Shown: in pieces, positions 1 to 9,172 of the stretch
Layout of the letters: every line of letters begins with the position of its first letter
Numbering within the stretch: position 1 is the stretch's first letter
Assembly: GCA_903916735.1 (NCBI GenBank)
Contig: CAIWXX010000165.1
Location: forward strand, 18,671 to 82,670
Direction: 5' to 3'
Origin: an uncultured Acidobacteriota bacterium
Lineage (GTDB): Bacteria > Acidobacteriota > CAIWXX01
Length of the DNA stretch: 64,000 nucleotides
Notes under the pieces: model-generated
Seen by the model: only the letters and a program-made list of their open reading frames with translations
Told to the model about the DNA's origin: nothing
Database searches by the model: none
Position numbers and translations under genes: made by a program

Positions 1-2
1 AA

Positions 3-755
3 CAGCGAACGCGTGAGATCAAATCGCCCATTCTGCGAATTTTCGGCCCACTTCTGACGGCGCTTTCGCCGACCATGTCGAAGTTGGGATCCGAGCGATA
101 TCGCAACAAGCTATCTGAGCTCTTGAAATCCGCTGGGCTTTCCGGCGCCATTGAGATCGAAGAGTTGCTGGCGCTGAAATTCATTTTGAGCGCCGCGCTG
201 GTATTCTTCTGCCTCGTCTATCGGATCCCACTCATTTTTTCGCTTATGATCGCGGGCTTCGGCTTCTTTTTCCCTGAGCTCTGGCTTCGGGATCAGGCGA
301 AAGAAAGAAAAGTGAAAATCCGGCGGGATCTGCCTTTCATGCTCGATCTGCTGACGCTGCTGGTCGAAGCCGGACTCGAGTTCACCGCCGCACTCACGCT
401 CATCACCGACAAATTGAAAGAGGGAGCCCTTCGACAGGAGCTGCGGATGATGTTGCGAGAATTCCGAGTTGGCGCGCCACGCGTCGAAGCGCTACAAAAT
501 CTCGCCGACCGCGTGAATATTCCCGAAATCAACTCCCTGACGGCGGCTCTTATTCAAGCCTCGGTGATGGGCACGTCCATCGGGAATGTGCTTCGTGTAC
601 AGTCCGAGATCATGCGAGCCGAACGCTTTACAACCGCCGAAAAAAAGGGAGCCGAAGCTGCCCAGAAAATCATGGTTCCACTTATCCTTTTCATCCTCCC
701 GGCAACCTTGATTGTGATTCTCGGCCCTGTCCTTATTAAATACCTGTTACACTGA
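3..755 (+). CDS. TadC-like type II secretion F-domain platform protein (5' partial)
   Basis: Inner-membrane platform protein of a Tad/type II secretion or type IV pilus machine; it would seat the assembly ATPase. The frame is already open at base 3 and reads into the first ATG (75) with family-like sequence, so the true start probably lies before the window. A membrane pair near residues 58-90 is followed by the T2SSF domain, with RRDLPFMLDLLTLLVEAGLE and a GTSIGNVLRVQSEIMRAER stretch, and the protein ends in the usual hydrophobic helix (LILFILPATLIVILGPVLI). Its stop overlaps the next start by one base (TGATG), so the FHA gene is translationally coupled to it. The family is clear; TadC rather than another F-domain protein is inferred from length and the single domain. 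Confidence 0.85.
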   Translation, partial: QRTREIKSPILRIFGPLLTALSPTMSKLGSERYRNKLSELLKSAGLSGAIEIEELLALKFILSAALVFFCLVYRIPLIFSLMIAGFGFFFPELWLRDQAKERKVKIRRDLPFMLDLLTLLVEAGLEFTAALTLITDKLKEGALRQELRMMLREFRVGAPRVEALQNLADRVNIPEINSLTAALIQASVMGTSIGNVLRVQSEIMRAERFTTAEKKGAEAAQKIMVPLILFILPATLIVILGPVLIKYLLH

Positions 756-1888
756 TGCTGGCACAACTTGAAGTAACGATCGAAGATGTCACCGAGACGA
801 TTCCTGTTCTCAAGCCGATATCGATCATCGGAAAGCGCGAGGGTTGCGATATCGTGCTCAAGCACAAGAGCGTCTCTTCGCAGCATGCGAAGCTCATCGT
901 CACCTACAACTCGGTGACGATTGAAGATCTTCAGAGCACAAATGGTACGATCATTGGAGGGTTACGGATACAGGCACCGACTGAGCTGAAGGATGGCGAA
1001 GAGCTGCAATTCGGCGGCGTCGTCGTGAAGCTTCGCATTCTCAAACAGGAAGAAAAATCGGCTCAGAGGATGCCTCTATCACAACGACGGCGTCCGAATG
1101 AACACAGCGCCAAACAGTCTGAGCTTTTGCGAGTCCTCGGTGATGGCCTTCCGTTCAAAGAACGGCTCGCGCTCCTCAACAGAGAATTTTCCACGGGTAT
1201 CTTGAAGCCGAGCTTCCATTGGAAAACTCGCTTCTTTCTCATCTTGGCGGCTGCGCTCCTTGGTACGGGCCTCTTCCTCATTATCGTTTCTTCCCTCATT
1301 GCAGGGAATCGCATCGAACCGGGTTTCCTCATGTTGCTCCATGAATTCACGGCTGAAAACCTCCACTCATACGCCCAGCAAGGCGGCGAATTCAGTGCGC
1401 GAAGCCTCCATCTGGACCAGCATCCTGAAATCATCGGCTACTATCTGCTTGATGATATCGGCCGGCAATTGTTCCCTCGCCGAGATGATGCCAATCCGAT
1501 AGAGATCAAAGGTTTTTCGGCATCCACCTTCAACGGCCCTGACATGTTGCCGGGACCGAACGGGAGCTGGTATCTCGCGGAGGTCATTATTCTTGATAAC
1601 ACGCGTAAGGGAATCGCGTGTTTACAATTCGATGAAAAGCCATCGGAGCGCGGGATCGGACTCTCACCTTTGTTCCTGGCTCTCGCATTGATTTTTCTCA
1701 TGGTGAGCGGATATCTATTCGTGGGTGCTGCCGGGCGCATCATCACAAAACCCATAGCACAGATCATCATTGAGATCGACGAGGCTCGCATGGGTCAACG
1801 CACTGAATTTTCTCATTTTAAGCATTTCCCAGAGCTGGATCGTCTCGCTCGTATGCTCGAAAAGATCCTTCTCAAATCTGAGGAATAA
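755..1888 (+). CDS. FHA-domain transmembrane protein with HAMP-like tail
   Basis: 377 residues. An N-terminal forkhead-associated domain (about 15-95) has the phosphothreonine-reading signature: G26-K, SSQH at 41-44 and STNGT at 61-65. A basic linker follows, then a membrane helix (about 158-183), an extracytoplasmic segment of roughly 115 residues, a second helix (about 305-327), and a short cytoplasmic tail that looks like a HAMP segment (TKPIAQIIIEIDEAR). There is no kinase, cyclase or methyl-accepting domain after it, so output must go through the FHA or tail. It overlaps the TadC-like gene by one base and sits 2 bases before the next FHA gene, so all are one operon. Family domains are clear; the role in controlling secretion is inference. 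Confidence 0.75.
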   Translation: MLAQLEVTIEDVTETIPVLKPISIIGKREGCDIVLKHKSVSSQHAKLIVTYNSVTIEDLQSTNGTIIGGLRIQAPTELKDGEELQFGGVVVKLRILKQEEKSAQRMPLSQRRRPNEHSAKQSELLRVLGDGLPFKERLALLNREFSTGILKPSFHWKTRFFLILAAALLGTGLFLIIVSSLIAGNRIEPGFLMLLHEFTAENLHSYAQQGGEFSARSLHLDQHPEIIGYYLLDDIGRQLFPRRDDANPIEIKGFSASTFNGPDMLPGPNGSWYLAEVIILDNTRKGIACLQFDEKPSERGIGLSPLFLALALIFLMVSGYLFVGAAGRIITKPIAQIIIEIDEARMGQRTEFSHFKHFPELDRLARMLEKILLKSEE

Positions 1889-1890
1889 TA

Positions 1891-3213
1891 ATGCCGGCCA
1901 AGCTGAAAGTCCAAAAAAACGGCCTTGTTGTCGATGAATATGAAATCAAGAAGCAGGAGATTCTGATCGGCAAGGGCGAACACTGTGACATAGTGCTCAA
2001 CTACCCCGGCATCGGCCGTGAGATGGCCCGGTTGACCGCAGAGAAGGATGGATTCTACATTGCCGACGTCAGCGTCCAAGGAGTGTTTATCGACAACCAG
2101 AGGATCACGAGACAGAGGGTCAATCCGGGTCAGGAGATTAATTGCGGGGCAGTCCAACTAGTGCTTGTCGAAGAAGACGGGTTCCGGGATCAGGCCTCCT
2201 CGGCAACGATGCTCTGGGAAGCCGCCGGCTTTGCTGTTCCACCAATCACGGCATATTTGGTTTCAAAGGGAAAACCAGAAGAGGCGCATGTCATTTCAAC
2301 CGAAGAGTTTGTCATCGGCAGGGGCGTGAAAGATTGTCAATTGCCGGTTGTTGATAATGCTGCCTCCAAGCGGCATGCACGAATTGCCCGTGCCGGAGAG
2401 AAGTTCCTGCTGGCGGACCTCAACAGCACAAACGGCACGTATCTCAATGCACAGAAAGTGACCGATGTGATCGAGCTCAAGGAAGGGGATGAAATCAGGA
2501 TCGGGCATGCGGTGTTCATTTTTCGGAAGCAACTCGATTCGAGTCAGAAGCCCGTATCGCCGCCTCCCGCGAACCTGATCGACATGGAGCAGATCGTCAA
2601 GCAGACGGATGACATGCTACCGAAAGCGGCTCTGCCTGAGACTCCTGCAAAGGCCATCGCTTCGGACAAGAAGCGAATGAGGCTTCTCATCGGGGCGGTC
2701 GCCGTGGCCGTGCTTTTTCTCATTCTCATCATCGCTCTCAAGCCGCATGGTCCGAAACTCGATCCGGCCCGCGTTTCCGCGATCGAATCGTTGTTCCGCG
2801 ACGGCAAGCTTGATGATGCTCGCCGGCAAATTGATGAGCTGATGAAAACCTTTCCCAGCGACCAGAGACTGAAGTTGCTTGTCGGCCGAATCGAGGACGC
2901 GAAAAAGGCCGAAATCTCCGATCGGATCAGCTCGCTCATCGATCAAGCCAAAGAACGCGAAAATGCATTAGACATCCTCGCCGCCACGGATTTGTGGGCT
3001 CAGGTCCTTCAGGCAACCCCCGACAACGCCGAAATTCAGAAGAAATTCTGCGCCGCTGCCTATCGTATTGCCCTTGTTTACGAGGGCGAGCTTCCTGAGT
3101 CGGATAAGGTTAATGCCAGTCGGTATCTCGAACTGATCCAGAAGCTGGTCAAAAAAGAAAGCGCGTCGGATTATGATACCGCAATGAAGCTTCTCGATAC
3201 TTTGAAGAAGTAG
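1891..3213 (+). CDS. Tandem-FHA membrane protein with TPR-like C-terminus
   Basis: 440 residues. Two FHA modules lie in the cytoplasmic half. The first (about 20-90) is degenerate: the usual serine/histidine pair is replaced in GREMAR and the NG turn is missing. The second (about 138-212) is canonical, with GRG at 143-145, SKRH at 159-162 and STNGT at 179-183. A linker leads to one membrane helix (about 264-283) and a helical C-terminal part of about 155 residues that resembles TPR repeats and would lie on the other side of the membrane. The start is set by GAGGA just before it. It follows the previous stop by 2 bases and precedes the ATPase gene by 10. A scaffold for a phosphorylated partner in the secretion machine is plausible but unproven. 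Confidence 0.72.
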   Translation: MPAKLKVQKNGLVVDEYEIKKQEILIGKGEHCDIVLNYPGIGREMARLTAEKDGFYIADVSVQGVFIDNQRITRQRVNPGQEINCGAVQLVLVEEDGFRDQASSATMLWEAAGFAVPPITAYLVSKGKPEEAHVISTEEFVIGRGVKDCQLPVVDNAASKRHARIARAGEKFLLADLNSTNGTYLNAQKVTDVIELKEGDEIRIGHAVFIFRKQLDSSQKPVSPPPANLIDMEQIVKQTDDMLPKAALPETPAKAIASDKKRMRLLIGAVAVAVLFLILIIALKPHGPKLDPARVSAIESLFRDGKLDDARRQIDELMKTFPSDQRLKLLVGRIEDAKKAEISDRISSLIDQAKERENALDILAATDLWAQVLQATPDNAEIQKKFCAAAYRIALVYEGELPESDKVNASRYLELIQKLVKKESASDYDTAMKLLDTLKK

Positions 3214-3223
3214 CCGACAGCAA

Positions 3224-5008
3224 ATGAACGAACGGGAATTCGGGATCAAGCTCCTGGATAGCTTGTTGAGAGCGAGGCGCTTGAGTGAGGCGGAAGCGCA
3301 GAAGGTAAGGGCACGTATAGAACAGATCCCTGATTTCGAATCCGCCCTCTATGCATGCACGAATCTGCAGGCTGAGGATCTTCGGCCGGCGCTTGAAGAG
3401 GTTTCGGGAACTCGTGCGGTCGACCCTTCGCTCATGGCTATCGACCCGGACTTCATGGCGAATGTGCTGCAATTGATCCCGGTTCACATCTTGTTACGAG
3501 AATCGGCATTTCCGATACGCCATGAAGGCAACGTCTTGAGCGTTGCCATCTTCAATCCACTCGACCGGCAACGGCTCGATCGCCTTGAAGGTGTCAGCGG
3601 TCTGCAGGTGGTGGGGGTCGCCTGTCACAAGGACGGCGTCATCGGCGCGCACGAAAAACAATGTGATTTATCGGGCCTTCCGGAGGGGTGGCAATCGCAT
3701 TCAATCGAAGAGCTCTATTCAGAGGTTATTAGTGAACGCGAGTCGGTTTCGCTTGAAGAGCTCCAGGAACAGGCTTTGCTCTGCATTAATGTTAACTATG
3801 ATGCGCTCAGCAAAGGAGGCAAAGCGCTAGAAATATTTCTGCGCAGGTACCAGTTGATCAGGTATTTCCATCAGACGCTCGTACGGATGGTTCGAGCCGG
3901 CTGCAGCGACATTCATATTGAGCCGCAAGAAGCAAGTCTCCGAATTCGGACTCGTATTGATGGCGTCTTACGGATGGTGGCCGTGCTGCCGGCGAGTTTC
4001 GGAAAGCCGCTCCTCTACCGGGTGCAAGCCATGAGCGGACTTGAAACAGGACCGTGCGCGGAACCAAAGGATGGCCATATCGGATATAACCTGGTGCCGG
4101 GGCAAGCCGTTGAGTTTCGTGTGTCGATACTCCCGTCGATTTTCGGAGAGAAAATCGTGCTGCGTGCGCTGCGGCGGAACACGAAGGGCGTGCCGATTGC
4201 CGGCTTTGGCATGGACCTGGAAGATGAGCGCTATGTTCAATCCGTCATCCATGCTCCCAACGGACTTGTGCTCGTGACCGGTCCAACCGGCAGCGGTAAG
4301 ACATCGACGCTCTATTCAGTCCTTGACGAGATCAACGGGAACGGTGTCAACATCGTCACGGCGGAGGATCCGGTGGAGCGTGTGATCGCCGGGACAACGC
4401 AAGTACTGTGCGGCGAGGAGAGCAAGATCACTTTCGCAGATGCGCTGAGATCGTTTCTACGGCAGGATCCTGATATCGTGATGGTGGGTGAGATTCGAGA
4501 TGCGGAGACGTGCGACATTGCATTGAAGGCGGCGCTCACGGGGCACCTTGTGCTGAGTACGCTGCACACCAATGATGCGCCGTCGGCGATTCTACGACTA
4601 CTGAATCTCGGGATGGAGCCTTTCACCATTGCCGCAGCTCTGCGGATGATAGTCGCTCAACGTCTCGTGCGAATGCTTTGTAAGAACTGTGCAACGAATG
4701 CGCCTTTATCAGAAGAGGCACGGAAGGAGATACTTGCGGCCGAATTGAAACCCCCGCAGGAGTTGCCAACGGCACGTGGATGTAGTTCCTGCGGTGGCAC
4801 CGGCTACTCAGGGCGCACGGGTGTTTTCGAGGTGCTGCGGGTCGACGATGCGATCCGGGATGCAATAGGCCGTCGCGCCGCTCTGTCTGAGATCCGCGAT
4901 CTCGCCATTCGCGCAGGCATGCGTCCGCTTCGCCGGCGCGGTCTGCAGCTCGTCCTGGCCGGTGTTACCTCCATCGATGAAGTCTGCCGCCACACCCTTG
5001 CACAATAG
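3224..5008 (+). CDS. GspE/PilB-type secretion or pilus assembly ATPase
   Basis: 594 residues, normal for GspE/PilB. The N-terminal 150 residues form an MshEN-like domain; the ATPase core follows. Walker A is GPTGSGKT at 353-360, the Asp box contains TAEDPVE, Walker B is IVMVGEIRDAET and the His box is GHLVLSTLHTND. A zinc tetracysteine is present (CKNC about 486-489 and CSSC about 520-523), typical of GspE/PilB and absent from TadA. The ATPase therefore looks type II/type IVa in kind although it follows a TadC-like platform gene. It would power assembly of a pseudopilus or pilus from the cytoplasmic face of the inner membrane. All catalytic motifs are intact. Confidence 0.92.
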   Translation: MNEREFGIKLLDSLLRARRLSEAEAQKVRARIEQIPDFESALYACTNLQAEDLRPALEEVSGTRAVDPSLMAIDPDFMANVLQLIPVHILLRESAFPIRHEGNVLSVAIFNPLDRQRLDRLEGVSGLQVVGVACHKDGVIGAHEKQCDLSGLPEGWQSHSIEELYSEVISERESVSLEELQEQALLCINVNYDALSKGGKALEIFLRRYQLIRYFHQTLVRMVRAGCSDIHIEPQEASLRIRTRIDGVLRMVAVLPASFGKPLLYRVQAMSGLETGPCAEPKDGHIGYNLVPGQAVEFRVSILPSIFGEKIVLRALRRNTKGVPIAGFGMDLEDERYVQSVIHAPNGLVLVTGPTGSGKTSTLYSVLDEINGNGVNIVTAEDPVERVIAGTTQVLCGEESKITFADALRSFLRQDPDIVMVGEIRDAETCDIALKAALTGHLVLSTLHTNDAPSAILRLLNLGMEPFTIAAALRMIVAQRLVRMLCKNCATNAPLSEEARKEILAAELKPPQELPTARGCSSCGGTGYSGRTGVFEVLRVDDAIRDAIGRRAALSEIRDLAIRAGMRPLRRRGLQLVLAGVTSIDEVCRHTLAQ

Positions 5009-5167
5009 CCGCTCGCAGGAGCTTTTCCATTTCGACAATGATCCAAAGCCGAGGAATTTGCCGGCTTCCTGATCCATTGCATCTGCCCGGACAACCGAGT
5101 TCTTGTCAATTTCTGAGTGCCCCTGCTCGACAAATTTTTCACCAGGACCCAATCTCCATTTCAGTTG

Positions 5168-5196
5168 TTGACAATTATGTCTATCAAACATATTTT
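5168..5196 (+). promoter_or_regulatory. Candidate sigma70-type promoter for the NtrY-like kinase
   Basis: TTGACA at 5168-5173, an exact 17-base spacer, then TATTTT at 5191-5196. It lies in the 287-base gap between the ATPase gene and the kinase, about 100 bases before the kinase start. The -35 is perfect and the -10 matches 4 of 6. I see no terminator-like hairpin in the gap. Confidence 0.45.
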
Positions 5197-5295
5197 TCAA
5201 GACGGTTGAGCCCATGAAATCATATTGGCATCCGCTTTTCTTTAGATCCAGCCGAGGAATGATCTCTTCGATTGGTCGGTTCCGGAGATAAAAAA

Positions 5296-8200
5296 ATGCA
5301 TCTCATTCTATTGGCCGCCGGTACATGGTTCGCCTACACAGGTCAGGTCGGGTCCATGATTTATATTCTCTTCACCCTCGTCTCCGTTGCATGGTTCATC
5401 TTTGCACTGCGCCGGAAACGAGATCGTGTATTGACAGCTCTCATTGCCACGGCGTTGGCTCTACCGCTGTTTCTCGTGGAAATTGAATTGCGGTTCAATT
5501 CATCCACCACTCACCTCGTATCTATTGCTCGTATGGAAACTCTGAAAATCCAATTTTCCAGAATGAGAGCGTCAATGCTTGGGCTTGCAGATGATGTTTC
5601 CAGAAAACTGAATGCCGTCGAACTAAAAAAACCCGCAACACGATTCATCCTCCTTCAACATATACTCACAGATGGATCACAAGGCTTCGTTCTCTACCAG
5701 GATCATCCAATCGCCTGGGGTGGAAGCATTCCATTATTGGCGGATGCGCCGCCTGCAAATGAAGGGGAGTCCATCACAAAAACGGAATTTAACTATTATT
5801 ACAGCATTTGCAGGAAACTTCCTCTCGGCTATACGCTGACAATTCACCGCCTTCTTTCCATGCATTCCAGTGCCTTGAATCGATGGCTGATTGATTACGA
5901 CTTCTTCAATATCCACCCTGAACGGGGTTATTCTCCAGCTACCGTTGTTTATTTATCGCCTCACGATAGATTGACAACAAGTGAAAGTATCCCTGGATCG
6001 ATAACAGCCCTTCTCCCTGAAGGGGCCACCCCACTCGTCCGCCTTTCCGTACTGCCTCAGAATGTTCCGATTCGGTATAAGACATTATTCTGTTTCCTTC
6101 TATTACTTCCATTGACATGGATCGGATTTCAACTTCACCGAACGCACTCACCATGGCGCAGTGTTCACGCTTTCCTCGCCGTCCTTGTGATTCACCATAT
6201 CTCCTCAAGACTCAGCGAGAGTGTCGGAGTGGGACAATCCCATTTCGCTCTGCCTCTCTATTCCGACTGGATGAATTCTCCGCTCGATTTGCTGCTCATC
6301 ATTCTGTTTATCATCGTCGTCGTCGCGTGCCTGCCACAGCTCCGTCGTCGACCTCGATCCCGTTTCGTCGGGCAGTCGCTGGCTGTTTTGCTTGTCTGTG
6401 CAACTGTTATCGCCGTTGTCGGCTATCAGATATTTCTCCACGCCATCGTGGAAAATGTTTCGGGCTCCATCTTATCGGCGCCGCTTTCGTTGTCCGGCAG
6501 CATGAGGACCTGGGACCAGCTGGCGTCTCACTACGTGCTGTTGATCGCACTGCTGCTGTCAGTCGGTTTACTCATCTATCTGACGGCGGGAATGTTGTGT
6601 CTGGCATACAGGCTCATTGGAAACATCCCGCGAAAGCCGATCATCTTTGCTTCCATACTTGTCATAGCCGTCTCCGCTGGTGCCCTCATTTTCAGGAATA
6701 TTTCTCTCCCGCTTTACCCTTCGATGCTGGGTTATGCGTTCCTCGGAATTGGCACCCTCGTCAATGGGGATCATTGGAGTTGGCGCAGAGTGCTTCTTTA
6801 TAGCCTGCCTGCTCTCGCGTGTTTTGAATTCTCGATCGATCATTTTGTCGAAAAGACACGCCGCGAGCTTCTGGAGCGGCATACAGTGCCTCGGATCATG
6901 GGCGAGCGCCTTTGGGCTGTTCGCCTTCTCGATTCCTCTCAGATTCAAATCGACCGGTATTTTGATTCTCTGGATAGCCAGGATCCGCATCTGGCCTTCA
7001 AACTCTGGTCTCGGACCGAGCTCGCCGTCTATGGATTCAGCTCTTCGGTTCAGATCATCGACAAAGACGGCAATGTTCTTAATCGTTTCGACCTTAATAT
7101 TGGGCCTAGCGTCGAAAAGCCGGCGCCGGCCATTGTCGGCGCCGGATGGCGTATGCGAGAAATTGAGGACGGGCTGATCGCTGAACGGCCTTTTGAAACC
7201 GGCGGCAATCTGCGAGTTGTTCGGATCGTCGTTCAGATGACTTATGAAAATCTTGCTTTTCTTCTTTCGGGTAACCCCTACCTAGCGGTCTTTCGTGTCC
7301 CTCGAACTGAAATTATCGAGGAAAATCTTTTCAGCGGAAGTCTGTCATTGATTGTCTTTGATACCGAGCAGCGAGTTGTTTTCAATCCGGCTGCAATTGA
7401 TTACACTCTGACTCCTTCCAACTCCGCACGCCTTGAACATGAGGAAAGCGGCACCTACTGGACGAGCTTTGTTTCAGCCGGCCGGCGTTATAACGGGTTG
7501 ATCTTCCGCAACGGCAGTCAAATCTGCTTGCTCTTCTATCCGAGAGCCACTGCGGCCGGCTATGTCGCAGCCTTTGTGCACCTTCTCCTCGTTTCGTCAT
7601 TCCTCGGATCGCTCATTTTCCTCTTCAGTCGTCGAGCCCGGAGGTGGCCCGGAAGTCCCACATACTCAAAAAAGGTATATATCGGTGTCTTATTGGCGTC
7701 ACTGGCGCCTTTATTGGCCTACAGCGTCCTCCTTCGAAGTTACCTGGATCAACGGCTACGGACGGAGACAGAGCGAAAAGGTGTGGCTGTGGCACAAGTT
7801 GTTCGCACGTTCATCGAGAAGTTCGTCGCCTATCGGATTGATCGTGGTGAACCTGCTTCGATGATTTTCAACGATGACCTGGCTTTGTGGATACAGCGCA
7901 TTATGCAGATGGATCTTCATATCTATTCCGGAAGTCGTCTTCTGGCAACGAGCAAACGTGAGCTCTTCGATTCAGGCTTGTTGCCTTCTTTTGTTGACGG
8001 GAGGGTTGTCGAAAAGATCGCTGGTGAGCACGCTCCGTTTTTCGTTTCGTACGGGAACATCGGGAATATGCGTCTCTTGAGCGTCAATACTCCGCTCAAT
8101 ATTCCCGGTCTCAGCGAAGCGATGATATTGAGCGTCCCCATGTCGATTCAGGAGAAAGAAAAGGCCTTGGAACGTGAGGATCTTGGCCAGAGCATCCTGC

Positions 8201-9108
8201 TGATGGCTTTTGTGATCACACTCTTTACTCTTGCCATCGCACAATATCTGGCGCTACGGATCTCAAAACCGATCGAAATCCTCGTCGAAGGAACTTCTCA
8301 TATTGCACGGGGCGATTTTGATTATCAGATCAAAGCTGAAGGGCACGACGAGGTCCGTACATTGATGGATTCGTTCAATAAAATGGCGCTCGATCTGCGG
8401 ACTTATCAGGAAGAGATCATCAAAGCCAGCCGTCTGAAGGCGCTCGCAGAACTGGCGCGGCGAGTTGCACACGAAATCAAAAACCCCTTGACCCCAATTC
8501 AACTCAGCGTCGAACATGTTCGGAAGGTGTATCGAGATGGGAACGCCGACTTTCCGAAAATCTTTGATCAGTGCCTGGATAACATTCTTCGTGAAGTCGA
8601 TGTTCTTCGAAAACTCTCCAGGGATTTCAGCCTCTTCAGCCGCACCGATGAGCCGAAGTGGGAGAACCTCGACTTGGAAACTCTTATGAAGGACATCACT
8701 GAGCCTTACGCAGTCGGACTTGAAGGCAAGATTGAATTCCGCACAAGCTGGAATACACTTCATCGGACATATGTGCTCGATTACGAAAAAACGAGACGAG
8801 CTCTTTCGAACATCTTCATCAATGCCGTCCAGGCCACGAAGCGAGGAACAATCGAATGGCGTCTGGCGGAAGAAGGACGAAGCCTCCTGATTCAATTGTC
8901 GGATACAGGTGGCGGCATTCCGCTGGAGCTCAGGCCCAAACTCTTTCAGCCATATTTTTCGACCAAAGACCGAGGGACAGGACTCGGGCTCGCCATCGCG
9001 CGGAAAGACATCGAAGACCAGGGCGGAACGATCAACGTCGAAAACTCTACTGAAAAGGGGACAACTCTGACGATCCGATTGCCGGTGAAAAATGACTCGA
9101 AGCGGTGA
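5296..9108 (+). CDS. Very large NtrY-like multi-pass sensor histidine kinase
   Basis: About 1270 residues. I place the start at ATG 5296, 8 bases after GGAG; a TTG at 5272 would add 8 residues but has no such site. Two helices at the N-terminus precede a first extracytoplasmic region; a block of about eight helices follows (roughly residues 265-510), then a second sensor region, two more helices (about 755-810), a third sensor region and a last helix before a HAMP domain (about 985-1035). The H-box is RRVAHEIKNPLTPIQLS with histidine near 1058, the pattern typical of NtrY. The ATPase has DTGGGIP and GTGLGLAIARKD. No response regulator lies next to it, so its partner is elsewhere. The kinase is clear; the signal it senses is unknown. 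Confidence 0.88.
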   Translation: MHLILLAAGTWFAYTGQVGSMIYILFTLVSVAWFIFALRRKRDRVLTALIATALALPLFLVEIELRFNSSTTHLVSIARMETLKIQFSRMRASMLGLADDVSRKLNAVELKKPATRFILLQHILTDGSQGFVLYQDHPIAWGGSIPLLADAPPANEGESITKTEFNYYYSICRKLPLGYTLTIHRLLSMHSSALNRWLIDYDFFNIHPERGYSPATVVYLSPHDRLTTSESIPGSITALLPEGATPLVRLSVLPQNVPIRYKTLFCFLLLLPLTWIGFQLHRTHSPWRSVHAFLAVLVIHHISSRLSESVGVGQSHFALPLYSDWMNSPLDLLLIILFIIVVVACLPQLRRRPRSRFVGQSLAVLLVCATVIAVVGYQIFLHAIVENVSGSILSAPLSLSGSMRTWDQLASHYVLLIALLLSVGLLIYLTAGMLCLAYRLIGNIPRKPIIFASILVIAVSAGALIFRNISLPLYPSMLGYAFLGIGTLVNGDHWSWRRVLLYSLPALACFEFSIDHFVEKTRRELLERHTVPRIMGERLWAVRLLDSSQIQIDRYFDSLDSQDPHLAFKLWSRTELAVYGFSSSVQIIDKDGNVLNRFDLNIGPSVEKPAPAIVGAGWRMREIEDGLIAERPFETGGNLRVVRIVVQMTYENLAFLLSGNPYLAVFRVPRTEIIEENLFSGSLSLIVFDTEQRVVFNPAAIDYTLTPSNSARLEHEESGTYWTSFVSAGRRYNGLIFRNGSQICLLFYPRATAAGYVAAFVHLLLVSSFLGSLIFLFSRRARRWPGSPTYSKKVYIGVLLASLAPLLAYSVLLRSYLDQRLRTETERKGVAVAQVVRTFIEKFVAYRIDRGEPASMIFNDDLALWIQRIMQMDLHIYSGSRLLATSKRELFDSGLLPSFVDGRVVEKIAGEHAPFFVSYGNIGNMRLLSVNTPLNIPGLSEAMILSVPMSIQEKEKALEREDLGQSILLMAFVITLFTLAIAQYLALRISKPIEILVEGTSHIARGDFDYQIKAEGHDEVRTLMDSFNKMALDLRTYQEEIIKASRLKALAELARRVAHEIKNPLTPIQLSVEHVRKVYRDGNADFPKIFDQCLDNILREVDVLRKLSRDFSLFSRTDEPKWENLDLETLMKDITEPYAVGLEGKIEFRTSWNTLHRTYVLDYEKTRRALSNIFINAVQATKRGTIEWRLAEEGRSLLIQLSDTGGGIPLELRPKLFQPYFSTKDRGTGLGLAIARKDIEDQGGTINVENSTEKGTTLTIRLPVKNDSKR

Positions 9109-9172
9109 GAGAGAAGCGGGCGGAAATGGCGTGCGCCACAACAACGTGATCCTCTGATAGGATTTACCTCTG

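Noticed and set aside
4808..5215. Minus-strand frame antisense to the GspE end and running into the gap
   Set aside because: It is mostly antisense to a certain gene, has no family likeness and no clear ribosome-binding site. Only the part in the gap looks coding-like, and that is weak.
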